Notes under the pieces: generated by a model
Told to the model about the DNA's origin: nothing
The model's input: only the letters and a program-made list of their open reading frames with translations
Database searches by the model: none
Translations under genes and position numbers: made by a program
DNA from: CAWCTB01 sp963798275
GTDB taxonomy: Bacteria > Acidobacteriota > Terriglobia > Terriglobales > Acidobacteriaceae
Direction of reading: 5' to 3'
DNA: 64,000 bases
NCBI GenBank assembly: GCA_963798275.1
Contig: CAWCTB010000017.1
Span: 1 to 64,000, forward strand
In this document: in pieces, positions 36,501 to 44,768 of the stretch
How positions within the stretch are numbered: position 1 is the stretch's first letter
How the letters are laid out: each line of letters opens with the position of its first letter

Positions 36501-36741
36501 CAGCGAAAGATTCGCATTGCAATTTGTCGCGGAGTCGTTCAACGTGTCCAATCACCTGAACCGCCGGGTGACGATCAGCGATGACGGTTTTTTGAACTCG
36601 GCGGGACAGTTCGTTCCCTATTCGAATGTGGCACAGGGAAAGGTGTACCCCGGCCAATTCTTCACCAACTCCGGCTTCTTGACGCCGAATGGCGCATATG
36701 CCGCACGACAGGTCCAATTCTCCCTAAGAGCCGACTTTTGA
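33550..36741 (+). CDS. Oar-like TonB-dependent receptor with carboxypeptidase-regulatory domain
   Basis: A 1063-residue outer-membrane protein. An N-terminal hydrophobic segment (VVLIYLAVLVVFLFLVA) serves for export; residues 38-120 are a carboxypeptidase-regulatory-like domain (ALQGVVVDATGARIAQAEVSI); then the plug with LPLNGRRFTDLALLTPGVT, VRGVQNNFLVDGTDNNNSF and SAELGRAGGAVFNVVTKSGSN; the rest is a long beta-barrel ending QVQFSLRADF with a terminal Phe, as the BAM signal expects. Family members in Acidobacteriota probably import oligosaccharides or similar ligands; substrate unknown. No clear TonB box. Confidence 0.9.
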   Translation: MDRTDGVFFSWRVVLIYLAVLVVFLFLVAYRLPAQDGSTALQGVVVDATGARIAQAEVSITNPENGFRRLVQTNDEGGFSLGMLAPGTYDATAAAPGMKSETQTGLQLHVGGSTQVEFRLAPAARTESVTVTAQGAGVDTQTSEVSHVIVEQAIQNLPLNGRRFTDLALLTPGVTQDPRGLTSDSNGDLSYGGVRGVQNNFLVDGTDNNNSFFAQARGRYRAPYQFSNEVIKEFRVSSNSYSAELGRAGGAVFNVVTKSGSNDWHGTGFYYMRDRKFDAQPAFAPYKPESRQQQFGGTFSGPIRKNRAFFYAGFDQSLLDVPSIVQFGNGQTTVVPTPVDYDYKDQALVFSAAQQLNALGGQYPTTMRGNAALARLDFTPSSKHMVFLRLNTSRYTGVNNVFFSASSPLTTYTESTNGTEDVQTETAAASLTSMWTSKLATHLRGQFSRDNQQSFANSDQPLVKIYNVINGMGRSTMLPRQTREHKLHVADTLDYETPRVSWKVGFDFINAWVYNYYPSQQGGEFYFDDVKVNPWTFAPMRYGQSLTPLRAYAHSVPRYYIQEFGTTVANPDSRSYGFFLQDSIRVTRHFTLNAGLRYDLQTFEENNLVSNPAYGPSGKIPTDTNNLSPRMGFAYSIGDKGTWMIRGGAGRFYSQIPSVYAAQVETDNGMSQSELFLDIMKPADAAVFPSYPNPLVNCPLGTVNCVPPPSVASHLTTQVSAFSTNFQTPHTDQASLTLEHQLGAKLVASASYLYVHGEHLIRSLDVNLPPPVITDYPVYNDDGSVFLGEFMPVASFGTWQTTRTLDCRYPPCINDVQRPIASLGTINSFESEASSVYNGLTVSLKRQVNHGLYLRLGYTYAKAIDDGQDALVVGRPGNVQNAYATQLERGLSVTDQRHRLVGSAVLEPKPVHFSNGFLNRLLNYWKFSTVLTAGSGRPINATMAGDGNRDGNTYNDRLPGYSRNAFIGPDYFTTDFRVSRRMKLSERFALQFVAESFNVSNHLNRRVTISDDGFLNSAGQFVPYSNVAQGKVYPGQFFTNSGFLTPNGAYAARQVQFSLRADF

Positions 36742-36819
36742 GCGGCTTGCGTCCTGGACTACGCCTTAGTGGTGGTAGCGGGCAGCACGTTAAGCGTAGC
36801 TCTACCATCGACTCTGGGC

Positions 36820-36848
36820 TTGACTTACCTTCGTAACACTGGGATAAC
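36820..36848 (+). promoter_or_regulatory. Sigma-70-type promoter of rpsU
   Basis: -35 TTGACT (36820-36825), 17-base spacer, -10 GATAAC (36843-36848). The start would fall near 36855, leaving a leader of about 35 bases to the TTG at 36890. Confidence 0.55.
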
Positions 36849-36889
36849 TACAAGAGTCCATATTGGACGAGTCTGGGGGTGTTTTCCCG

Positions 36890-37087
36890 TTGGCTGAAGT
36901 CCGCATTCAAGAGGGCGAATCGTTAGAGAACGCCCTGCGGCGCTTTAAACGCAAGGTTCAGCAAGAGGACATCATCAAGGAAGTGAAGCGTCACTCCTTC
37001 TACCTCAAGCCGGGCGAAAAGAAGCGTGTAAAGGAAGCGCTGGCGCGCAAGCGCAGTCGCAAAAAGGCTCGCAAAGAGCAGGACTAA
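36890..37087 (+). CDS. rpsU: Small ribosomal subunit protein bS21
   Basis: A 65-residue bS21: MAEVRIQEGESLENALRRFK followed by KRKVQQEDIIKEVKRHSFY and an Arg/Lys-rich tail. The start is TTG, because homologues begin exactly at AEVR and a GGGGGT ribosome site lies about nine bases before it; the longer frame from 36863 adds nine residues not found in the family. Own promoter and terminator, so it is monocistronic. Confidence 0.95.
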   Translation: MAEVRIQEGESLENALRRFKRKVQQEDIIKEVKRHSFYLKPGEKKRVKEALARKRSRKKARKEQD

Positions 37088-37097
37088 TTTAACCGTT

Positions 37098-37131
37098 GGG
37101 CCGCCGCACGCACGGGCGGCCCTCTGTTTTT
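37098..37131 (+). terminator. Terminator after rpsU
   Basis: GGGCCGCC/GGGCGGCCC stem followed by TCTGTTTTT. Confidence 0.75.
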
Positions 37132-37338
37132 CCCGATTGCCGGAGTTGTTATCGCCGTAGAGCCGCAGTCTTACCTAAGAAGTGCACGCATTCACGCGTG
37201 GGGCCGAACCCAGGGTGCAGAACTTGAGCAACTGTAGCTGCAATGACCGGCTTGGACCCTCAGTCCGGTTCATCCCGGAGCGTTGCAAGTACCCCTCTGC
37301 CGTTGCTCGGGAACACGGACTGAAGGGAGCAACTCTCC

Positions 37339-37647
37339 ATGGAATTCCAGGACAAGGTACTGAAGTGCATCGACTGCGGCGCTGACTTCGTATTTACGGC
37401 CGGAGAACAACTGTTCTTTCACGACAAGCAGTTTAAGAACGAACCGAAACGGTGCAAGGCCTGCAAGGCAAAACGGGCTTCCTCCGTGGGCGCCACTACT
37501 CCCGGCAACTATCCGCGAGTTGAAACTCGCACCAACTGCTCCGGTTGCGGCAAGGAGACGACCGTCCCCTTCAAGCCAACCCAGGGCAGGCCGGTGTTTT
37601 GCCGGGAGTGTTTCCAGCAGCGGCGAACCGCCGCGGCAACTGCCTGA
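37339..37647 (+). CDS. Double zinc-ribbon protein (CxxC-x-CxxC type)
   Basis: A 102-residue protein with two four-cysteine zinc ribbons. The first is CIDCGADFVFTAGEQLFF...RCKACK (Cys 10, 13 and about 39, 42), the second NCSGCGKETTVPFKPTQGRPVFCRECF, spacing near CxxC-x17-CxxC. Such proteins are common in Acidobacteriota and Deltaproteobacteria; function unknown, possibly nucleic-acid or ribosome related. GAAGGGAG precedes the ATG. The 207 bases upstream, after the rpsU terminator, contain ACCGG/CCGGT pairing near 37239-37273 and may be a leader. Confidence 0.85.
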   Translation: MEFQDKVLKCIDCGADFVFTAGEQLFFHDKQFKNEPKRCKACKAKRASSVGATTPGNYPRVETRTNCSGCGKETTVPFKPTQGRPVFCRECFQQRRTAAATA

Positions 37648-37761
37648 CCTAGCCAGCATCCTCGTTGGCCTGCTCATTCCCTGGCATGAGTAAGAGGGGA
37701 GGCTTGCGTGCGTGCACTTGCAGCCGGGCGCCGGGAATCAATTTTTCTGAATTGAGATATG

Positions 37762-37780
37762 GCCGGACCGCTCGTCCGGC
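37762..37780. repeat. Hairpin GCCGGAC/GTCCGGC at the end of the response-regulator gene
   Basis: Seven-base perfect arms with loop CGCTC. It resembles the hairpin family of the other gaps and lies just beyond the regulator stop codon, where it could aid termination although no T run follows on that strand. Confidence 0.45.
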
Positions 37781-38247
37781 TAAGTGGCCTTTTTGGCGGC
37801 AGCCGTAGCATGTTCCACGGTCCTGTTCACCACGGGGACGGCCTTCTTGGAGTGATTTTGGTTCGCGCCCATCTTATGGTCCTGGTGGCTGATGAGCAGC
37901 GCCTCGATCTGCCGCAGCAATTCGTGAGTATTGACCGGCTTCACCAGCACTGACTGCGCTGCCTCGCCCTGCAACTCGGTTCCCATCGCCGGAAACGCCG
38001 TCAGGATCGCGGTGGCCGGATCATACGGCTGCTGGCGGGCAGCCCGGATCACTTCAAACCCGGCCGTGTCGTTGTCGTGCATGCGCATGTCGGTAATCAA
38101 CATCTCGAACACACCCTTCTGCAATTTCTCCGTGGCCTCTTTGGTAGAGGCGGCAGTCTCCACTTCAAATCCATTCATCTCCAGGATGGCGCGCAAGGTC
38201 AGAAGAATGGCGAGTTCATCGTCAACCAGCAGGATGCGACGTTTCAT
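37780..38247 (-). CDS. Single-domain response regulator (receiver only)
   Basis: A 155-residue protein: REC domain MKRRILLVDDELAILLTLRA (acidic pair), phospho-acceptor Asp in LITDMRM, conserved Thr/Ala in ILTAFPA and Lys in VLVKPV. After about residue 120 comes a Lys/Ala/His-rich tail with no output domain, so it acts by protein contact. CTGGAG precedes the ATG. No kinase is adjacent; the orphan kinase at 8165 lies 30 kb away. Confidence 0.88.
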   Translation of the reverse strand: MKRRILLVDDELAILLTLRAILEMNGFEVETAASTKEATEKLQKGVFEMLITDMRMHDNDTAGFEVIRAARQQPYDPATAILTAFPAMGTELQGEAAQSVLVKPVNTHELLRQIEALLISHQDHKMGANQNHSKKAVPVVNRTVEHATAAAKKAT

Positions 38248-38415
38248 ATGAAGCTCCAGAGGGAGTTACAGAATGTGGGTCGTGAGTGCGATGAAAAGCT
38301 CCTGCAGCGACTTGTTGATGGTTTTGCACCGCACCGGCTATGCCGCGGGCACTGGCGGCTGAAACGGCTTGCGCTCAGCAGACAGGACTGCGGCCGGACC
38401 ACCTTCTTTGCTCAG

Positions 38416-38421
38416 TATAAT
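38416..38421 (+). promoter_or_regulatory. -10 box TATAAT for a leaderless mtaB transcript
   Basis: Perfect TATAAT, then six bases (AGACTA) and the GTG at 38428. No ribosome site is present, so the mRNA probably starts at the GTG. Confidence 0.6.
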
Positions 38422-38427
38422 AGACTA

Positions 38428-39822
38428 GTGTCAACTTATTTTGTGGAGAACTTCGGGTGCCGCGCGACCCAGGCAGATGGCGCGGCCATCGAGCGCCAGC
38501 TAGCGGAGCGTGGGCTGCAGCCTGCGAGCGCCGCCCATCATGCCGAAGTGGTCGTCCTGAATACCTGCACCGTCACCGCCTCCGCCGATCAGGACGTGCG
38601 CTCCTCCATTCGCCGTATCCATCGCAGTAATCCCGCAGCCCAAATTCTGGTCACTGGCTGTTACGCCCAGCGGGCTCCGGAAGAGCTGTCCGCGATTCCA
38701 GGCGTGAGCCTGGTCGTAGGCAATTCCCATAAGCACGCGCTTGCCGATTACGTCGCTCCGCTTGTCGGTCGCGGCACTTTCATTCCGCTCGCGCAGCTCA
38801 GCGCAGGCTGCAATGCGCCAGTCGTGATCGGAGATATTTTCGCGCATACCGAATTGATGGCCGCAGCGGTATTCGACGGCGAGGACGCGCACGAGAAAAC
38901 CCGCCCCAACCTGAAGGTGCAGGATGGCTGCAATAATCGTTGCTCGTTCTGCATCATTCCCTATGTTCGCGGGCGCAGCCGTTCGCTGAAGCTCAGCGAA
39001 GTCCTTCGTGAGGTCGATGCCCTCGTCGCGCGTGGCTACCGCGAGATCGTGCTTTCCGGCATCAATCTTGGCCGGTGGGGAAGAGACCTTACTCCGCGCA
39101 CCGCATTTTCTGGCATGCTGCGCGGCATTCTCGCTGAGACAGCGATCGAGAAAGTCCGTATCAGCTCCGTCGAGCCGATGGATTGGACCAACGAGCTGAT
39201 CGAACTGGTGGCTACCTCGCCGCGGATCGCCAAGCACGCTCATGTTCCTTTGCAGTCCGGCAGCGACAAGATCCTGCGCAAGATGCACCGCAAGTACCGT
39301 CCGTGGCATTACGCCGACCGCATCGAGCGCATCCGCCGAGCGATGCCCGACGCTGCTATTGGGGCCGACGTCATGGTGGGATTCCCCGGTGAGACCGATG
39401 ACGACTTCGAGCAGACTCGCTCGCTCATCGAGCGGTTGCCATTTACCTATCTTCACGTGTTCACTTATTCGTCGCGGCCAGGCACGCCGTCGGCGGAAAT
39501 GCCGGAGCAGATCCCGGTGCAGGTCGCTCGCGAGCGCAACCGTGTGCTGCGCGAATTGGCAGCGGAGAAGAAGCATGCCTTCCTGCAGAGTTTCGTCGGC
39601 AGGGAAGTCGAGGCCATTACTCTTACTCACTACGATGGCGAGTTTACCGAGGCGTTGACCGACAATTACCTGAAGCTCGCGTTGCACGGATGTTACCCGT
39701 CGAACCGTCTGCTCAAGGCGAGTGTGGTGGAAGTCCGATCTGAAAATCTCGTCGCAGGGTTCGCGGGTTCTGTAGCCTCGTTCATCTCGGAAGCTACACC
39801 TCTCGGCCGAGAGTCGGTGTAG
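38428..39822 (+). CDS. mtaB: tRNA t6A37 methylthiotransferase MtaB
   Basis: A 464-residue radical-SAM methylthiotransferase making ms2t6A37 in tRNA. UPF0004 domain with its cluster cysteines (STYFVENFGCRATQADG, LNTCTVTASAD, VTGCYAQRAPEE), the radical-SAM motif CNNRCSFCIIPYVRGRSRS (CxxxCxxC), SSVEPMDW, HAHVPLQSGSDKILRKMHRKY, GADVMVGFPGETDDDF and a terminal TRAM-like domain. The GTG start gives the right N-terminus (VSTYFVENFGC); the open frame from 38077 crosses the response regulator antisense and is not real. MtaB rather than MiaB or RimO by the YFVENFGCRATQAD start and short length. Confidence 0.92.
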   Translation: MSTYFVENFGCRATQADGAAIERQLAERGLQPASAAHHAEVVVLNTCTVTASADQDVRSSIRRIHRSNPAAQILVTGCYAQRAPEELSAIPGVSLVVGNSHKHALADYVAPLVGRGTFIPLAQLSAGCNAPVVIGDIFAHTELMAAAVFDGEDAHEKTRPNLKVQDGCNNRCSFCIIPYVRGRSRSLKLSEVLREVDALVARGYREIVLSGINLGRWGRDLTPRTAFSGMLRGILAETAIEKVRISSVEPMDWTNELIELVATSPRIAKHAHVPLQSGSDKILRKMHRKYRPWHYADRIERIRRAMPDAAIGADVMVGFPGETDDDFEQTRSLIERLPFTYLHVFTYSSRPGTPSAEMPEQIPVQVARERNRVLRELAAEKKHAFLQSFVGREVEAITLTHYDGEFTEALTDNYLKLALHGCYPSNRLLKASVVEVRSENLVAGFAGSVASFISEATPLGRESV

Positions 39823-39849
39823 TGCCGCCGCTTCTAGCTGCGCATCGCA

Positions 39850-39858
39850 TGCTATACT
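39850..39858 (+). promoter_or_regulatory. Extended -10 promoter of infC (TGCTATACT)
   Basis: TG-C-TATACT, an extended -10; the -35 side is weak. Transcription would start near 39865, giving a leader of about 24 bases with GGAGG. Confidence 0.5.
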
Positions 39859-39878
39859 TTTGCTTACAGCCGTTCCCT

Positions 39879-39891
39879 GGAGGACTGTATC
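39879..39891 (+). promoter_or_regulatory. infC ribosome binding site and AUC start codon
   Basis: GGAGG at 39879-39883, a five-base spacer, then ATC (39889-39891) in the IF3 frame. No ATG, GTG or TTG occurs in that frame between the promoter and 39943, and starting at 39943 would remove the conserved first strand of IF3. Confidence 0.75.
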
Positions 39892-40497
39892 GACAAGCGT
39901 TTTATCCGCACTAATGAGCGTATTCGTGTCCGCGAAGTTCGCGTGATCGACGACGAAGGCAACCAGCTCGGCGTGATGCCGCCCTTCGAAGCGCTCAAGA
40001 TTGCCCGCGAAAAAACCCTGGACCTGGTGGAAGTTTCCCCCACCGCCCAACCTCCCGTGTGCCGCATCATGGACTACGGGAAGTACCTGTACCAGCAGGA
40101 AAAGCGCGAGCGCGAGGCCAAGAAGCACCAGCACCAGATCACCGTCAAGGAAGTGAAGTTCCGCATCAACGTGGACGATCACGACTACGAGACCAAGAAG
40201 AACCACGTGCTGCGCTTTCTCGCCGAGGGTGACAAGGTCAAGGCCACCATCTTTTTCCGCGGACGCGAGATGACTCGCCAAAGTCTGGGCCGCGAAATTC
40301 TGGAGCGGCTGATCAAAGACATTGCCGACAAGGGCATCGTGGAGTTCCGCCCGCGTCAGGAAGGCAATACGCTGCACCTGATTCTGGCTCCGCCTAAGAC
40401 GCAGCAGACCGGCGGCGGCAAGAGCGAAAAGAGCGAGAAAAGTTCCGCTCCCCGCCCGCCGCAACAGCCGCAGTCACGGCCTCCGCAACAGCAGTAG
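39889..40497 (+). CDS. infC: Translation initiation factor IF-3, AUC start
   Basis: A 202-residue IF3: DKRFIRTNERIRVREVRVID at the N-terminus, VEVSPTAQPPVCRIMDYGKYLYQQEK linking the domains, VKEVKFRINVDDHDYETK and the C-terminal domain KVKATIFFRGREMTRQSLG, then a Ser/Lys/Gln/Pro-rich tail of about 30 residues that is not in E. coli IF3. IF3 rejects non-AUG starts, so an AUC start gives negative autoregulation, as known for AUU in E. coli infC and AUC in Myxococcus dsg. Own extended -10 promoter behind mtaB. Normally infC is followed at once by rpmI; here a helicase gene intervenes. Confidence 0.92.
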   Translation: MDKRFIRTNERIRVREVRVIDDEGNQLGVMPPFEALKIAREKTLDLVEVSPTAQPPVCRIMDYGKYLYQQEKREREAKKHQHQITVKEVKFRINVDDHDYETKKNHVLRFLAEGDKVKATIFFRGREMTRQSLGREILERLIKDIADKGIVEFRPRQEGNTLHLILAPPKTQQTGGGKSEKSEKSSAPRPPQQPQSRPPQQQ

Positions 40498-40736
40498 AGC
40501 AGTTGTCAATGGCGGCTTTAAGATGGAAGCTCACCGGGGGAATAGTCTTCCGAATCACGCTTTAGGTTACCTGTGCAGCGGCGAGATGGCTTGAGCCTGG
40601 GATGCAAGACTCCGGTTAGCCTGAAGTGGGGGTCGCCTCGAGCCGCGCGCAGCGACGCCGTCCAACTTTCGCTCCCTGAATATCCACAGGTGTGATGGTT
40701 GCGTAGTTCCCCGGGCAATCGTTATTCTGACCTCTC

Positions 40737-43675
40737 GTGGCCAACGTCCAACAGTTTGAATTTCTCGAGACGTTCCAAACCGCACGGCCCGCCAACCCGC
40801 TGTTCTGCCATCAGGAGTTTCTGGAAAAGCTCAGCGAACATGGCAGAGATGCCCTCGGCAGGCGGACTGCCTTTCTTCTACAACGGCTCTCGCTCGACGC
40901 CCGCCGCCTGCATTACAAGGCGACTGCCGGCCTCAACCGCGGATGGCGCCGGTCCCGGCTGGGCGGCAACTTTGGTAGTCATTTCTACGCCTGGTGGGCG
41001 CCCAAGAACGCGCTCCCGCTGCAGGATGCGCCCGGGTTTTCGGATGTTCCCGACGGCGCCATCTTCCTGCGTGACATCCGGCATCATGACGATCACTCGC
41101 TGTTAACGCCGCAGTCCTTTGGCGCTCATTACATGCCGGTAACCGTGCGCGACCTGCGGCGCGCCGAGTATGCGCCGCGTCCCTGGACGCAATCGCAGCA
41201 GCGGTTTGCCGCGGGACGGCAATCGGTGCGCCTGCTCAAGGGCCATCCCGGCTCCGGAAAAACTACCGCGCTCTGGCACGCTGCCGATTCCGCGGCCGCG
41301 GAACACGTTCTGTATGTGACCTACTCGCCCGACCTGGCCGCGCTGGCCAAGGACTACTTCGACCGCTTCTGCTCTTCGCACAAGCAATTCTCGGTGGTCA
41401 CGTTTCCCAGTCTGGTGCGGCAAATTCTTGGCGCTGACGTACCGGTAATCCCGCTGGGAGAAGCGCGCCAGCGCTTCCTGCGCGACGCCGCTCCTTTTAC
41501 CCGGATGCTCGGCGCCTGGGCGTCCTGCCAGACCGCGCTTTACGATGAGTTGCACGCTCATCTTGTAGGAGACGCACTTCCGGTTGCACTTGGCCGTTTC
41601 TGCGCTTGCCAAACCGCTCGCGTGCCCAACAAGGCATACAAGGAAAGGCGGGCGCGCGCGCTCGGCGATTCGCCGGCTGCGATTGCCCTGGATCTCGCCG
41701 GTCGTCTCGAACAGGCCGATTCCCACTCCCTCAGCGAGCGTTATTTTCCCGAACTCGCGCTGGCCTGGCAGGCGGTGGAGAGACTTCGCGCCGCGGATTC
41801 GCCCGGTACGCGCTCTGACCTTCGACTACGATTGCGTTGCCGTCGACGAATGTCAGGACCTTACTCCCATCGAGGCCTGGCTGATCGTGGAACTGGTTTC
41901 CCGCGATACGACGCCAGCACAAGTCCGCAATCTCGCTGTTGATGGCGGGCGACGAGGCGCAGACCGTGCGTCCTACGGACTTCGAGTGGGGCTGGCTGAG
42001 CGATCTGCTGCATTCGCAATTGGCGACGCCGTCGGAGTACAAGCTCTCCGCCAACCTGCGAAGCCCTCGGCGCATCGCCGGCCTGGTGAATCGGGCCTGG
42101 GACCTTTACTCGCACGTGCAGAAATCCGAACGGCCCAGTGGGACGGGATACGCCGAAGTCGAAGACGATGCGACCGACCAGGTCCTCTACTGCAGCAGCC
42201 GCCGCGGCCCGGAGTTGGACGAGCTGCTGATTTCGCTTTCCACGCGCGAAGGCATGGCCCTTATCACGCTGGAAGACAGCGTTCCCGCCTGGGTTCCCGA
42301 GGCGGCGCGCAACGTCGTGCTGACGGTCGCCGAAGCCAAAGGATTGGATTTTCATTCCGTCTGCGTGCTCGATCCCGGCGCTCATATCGATCGGGTCATG
42401 CGCCAGGATTCGCGCCTGCGCGCCGGCTCGGAAGTGGAAGGCTTGCGCAAGCGCCTTGCCATCGACCAGTTGCGGGTTGCCCTGAGCCGTCCTACGGAAC
42501 GCCTGATCTGGCTGGACGTCGATGTCAGCGGACAGATCGTCCGCAACAGTCTCAACTTCCTCAACGCCACCACGCTGGACGCCGAAGTCTCCTCCTGTGT
42601 ACCCGCAGCTCTGCTCAAGACGTTGGAGGAGGACGAGCTCGACCTGGAGGAGCGCATTCAGCGCTGTCAGGCGGATGCCCGCCAATATCTTGGGGTCAAG
42701 CCAGAGCTGGCCTGGTCGCGCGCGCATCAGGCCGTCACCTTGCTCGGCCCGGTGGATTCACCCGCCGCAATTCTGGACCTGGCGGTGCGCCAGACTGCTC
42801 ATTTGACAGTGGCTGAAGTTTGTTTCACCCTGGGCATCCGCAATGTCCGCCTGGATGCTGTTCTGGGCAGGCCCGACCCGTTTGAAGAGGCCTTCCGCGC
42901 CGCTCTGGACGGCAATCGCGTCGGCTTGGCGCAATGCATTACGGCGATTGGCCGGGTCCATCGTGCGCCCATCGAGGGTCGGCTGATGGCATTGGAAGAA
43001 CTCGTCAGGACCCTTCCGCGCTACAAGAACGAGATCGAACCCTGGCTGCTGATCGAAATCGCTTCCAAGACCAACGGATGGGTGGAGGAGTTGGAAGCCG
43101 CGCTCGTCAACGGGCACAATGCCAATGTTCTCCTCGCGGTACTGCCACCCTTCTATGAGGTGCTGGGAATTTCCGATCATGCCGGCCGAACCGAGCGCTT
43201 GCAGCAGCGCGCCGTCGTCTTGCTCATGAAAGAACGGCGGTTTGCCCAGGCGCTGGACGTGCTTCGCGGCTTGCCCGACCGCCAGCCCAAGCTGGAGGCT
43301 ACCTGCTTGCAAGCTCTAGGCAACTTTCGCGCGGCAGCCGAGTGCCACCTGGCGGCAGGCAATCGTGCCGAGGCGTTGAACTGCTATCGCGCAGCGCCGG
43401 ACTTGGAACAAGCCCTCAAACTGGTGGCTGAGATTGGGGAACACCCTGCGGCGGCGTCGCTGCAATGGATCGGGAAGCTGCAAAGCCTGGTCGCCGAGCG
43501 GCCGGAGAAGTTCACCAAGCTGGTTACTCCGGCGGAAAAAGAGTTGCTTCAGGAGCTGCTGGAAAAGGCGCTCGGCGTGACCCGCCGCCAGCCGGCTGCC
43601 CGTCCCAAGGTCAGGAAGACCCTCGTGCCTCGGAAGCCCAAGGGGAACAGCGCTAAAGGAAAGCCTCGCGCTTAG
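40737..43675 (+). CDS. UvrD/PcrA-like superfamily 1 helicase-related protein, two frameshifts
   Basis: About 978 residues after removing two inserted bases (near 41815 and 41908). The N-terminal 150 residues match no domain I know (FEFLETFQTARPANPLFCHQEF); then Walker A GHPGSGKTTALWHAA (about 165), Walker B VDECQDLTPIEAWL, motif III-like LLMAGDEAQTVRPTDFEWGWL, NLRSPRRIAGLVNRAW (motif IV), VAEAKGLDFHSVCVLDP (motif V) and LRVALSRPTERLIWLD (motif VI). The last 400 residues are helical and TPR-like (RFAQALDVLRGLPDRQPKLEATCLQAL), with a basic C-terminus. Helicase or ATP-dependent translocase, possibly of a repair or defence type. Starts GTG nine bases after TATTCT. It separates infC from rpmI. Confidence 0.75.
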
Positions 43676-43744
43676 GCTGCCTGATCGGAACGGGTTGCGG
43701 CGCTGGCTGGATCGCCGCATTTATGTTGTAATAGAAAGACGCAT

Positions 43745-43939
43745 ATGCCTAAGTTGAAGACACATAAGGGCGCGGCCAAGCGCTTCAAGAAGACAGGTAC
43801 GGGCAAGTTCAAGCGCGGACACGCGTTTAAACGCCACATCCTGACTTCCAAGGGGACCAAGCGCAAACGCCAGCTCGATACGGACACCCTGGTCGACAAG
43901 GCGGATCAGAAAAAAGTTGCACGCATGATCCCCTACTAG
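43745..43939 (+). CDS. rpmI: Large ribosomal subunit protein bL35
   Basis: A 64-residue bL35: MPKLKTHKGAAKRFKKTGTG, RGHAFKRHILTSKGTKRKRQL and a VARMIPY end. Complete and typical. Start ATG at 43745. Followed after 218 bases by rplT, a longer gap than usual. Confidence 0.96.
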   Translation: MPKLKTHKGAAKRFKKTGTGKFKRGHAFKRHILTSKGTKRKRQLDTDTLVDKADQKKVARMIPY

Positions 43940-43948
43940 GTCGCCAGC

Positions 43949-43968
43949 GGGCGCGATACGGCGCCCGT
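43949..43968 (+). other. Hairpin in the rpmI-rplT intercistronic region
   Basis: CGGGCGC/GCGCCCG arms with a six-base loop, ten bases after the rpmI stop. It could be an attenuator or mRNA-processing structure; no T run follows. The remainder of the gap to 44157 shows only an AAAAAGGAGCAGC ribosome site before rplT. Confidence 0.45.
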
Positions 43969-44157
43969 CGGGACCAAAGCCGCATGGTGCGGCAGCCGGC
44001 GCGAGCCATCTCACGACGGCCAACAGCGAGTGAAAAGGCACGGTTTCACCCGGCTCCCCGGATTCGACACCCGCGCGTGGGCCACCTTCGGAACAGCCGG
44101 CAGGCTCTTCCAGGCTTCTTGCCTCCAGCCGCTTAACGATTCGCAAAAAGGAGCAGC

Positions 44158-44517
44158 ATGCCTCGCGTAAAACGTGGTACCAAGCGCCGCGCGCGCCGTA
44201 AAAAGATACTGGATCGGGCGAGTGGCTATTACTTAACAAAATCGAAACTGTATAGGTCGGCGAAAGAGTCCGTCGAGCGCGGACTGAAATTCGCCTACAG
44301 TGGCCGCAAGCAGAAGAAGCGCCAGTTCCGTTCCATCTGGATTGTGCGCATCGGCGCTGCCGCCAAGCTGAACGGCATTAGCTACAGCCAGTTCATCAAC
44401 GGCCTGAAGAAGGCTGGAATCGAACTCGATCGCAAGATCCTGGCTGACCTGGCGGTCAACGATCCGTCTGGGTTTACGGCGCTGTGCACGCAAGCGAAAA
44501 GCGCCGTCGCGGCGTAG
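44158..44517 (+). CDS. rplT: Large ribosomal subunit protein bL20
   Basis: A 119-residue bL20: MPRVKRGTKRRARRKKILDR, ASGYYLTKSKLYRSAKESVE, RKQKKRQFRSIWIVRIGAAA and KKAGIELDRKILADLAV. Ribosome site AAGGAG seven bases before the ATG. In enterobacteria bL20 represses rpmI-rplT translation; no copy of that leader is recognisable here. Confidence 0.97.
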   Translation: MPRVKRGTKRRARRKKILDRASGYYLTKSKLYRSAKESVERGLKFAYSGRKQKKRQFRSIWIVRIGAAAKLNGISYSQFINGLKKAGIELDRKILADLAVNDPSGFTALCTQAKSAVAA

Positions 44518-44521
44518 AAGG

Positions 44522-44541
44522 GGCGCAGCTTTAGCTGCGCC
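44522..44541. repeat. Hairpin repeat GGCGCAGC/GCTGCGCC with TTTA loop
   Basis: Perfect eight-base arms immediately after rplT; a member of the CTTCAG-centred family with one change in the centre (CTTTAG). Confidence 0.6.
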
Positions 44542-44644
44542 GTGTCAAGGTCTGTGATTTGGTATTGCGAGCCGACGTTGATCGGCGAGCCATACGTGTC
44601 GGCCTAGCCGCCCATCCCAGCAACAATTTGTACTCTCTTTCGGT

Positions 44645-44672
44645 GGGCGGCCCTCGCGGCCGCCCATTGTTG
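44645..44672 (+). terminator. Probable terminator of the rpmI-rplT unit
   Basis: GGGCGGCC/GGCCGCCC arms with loop CTCGC, followed by ATTGTTGT. Between this and rplT (44542-44644) nothing else is visible. Confidence 0.5.
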
Positions 44673-44768
44673 TATAGAGCGGTTCCGAGTTCACAATTTC
44701 AAGTTTGGAGTCGGAAAGAATAAGAGTCGGATTTTTGCCGATACGCAACCGTTGAACTCACATCGAGC

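Noticed and set aside
38500..40464. Minus-strand open frame of 654 codons across two genes
   Set aside because: Covers mtaB and infC antisense; no plausible domain.
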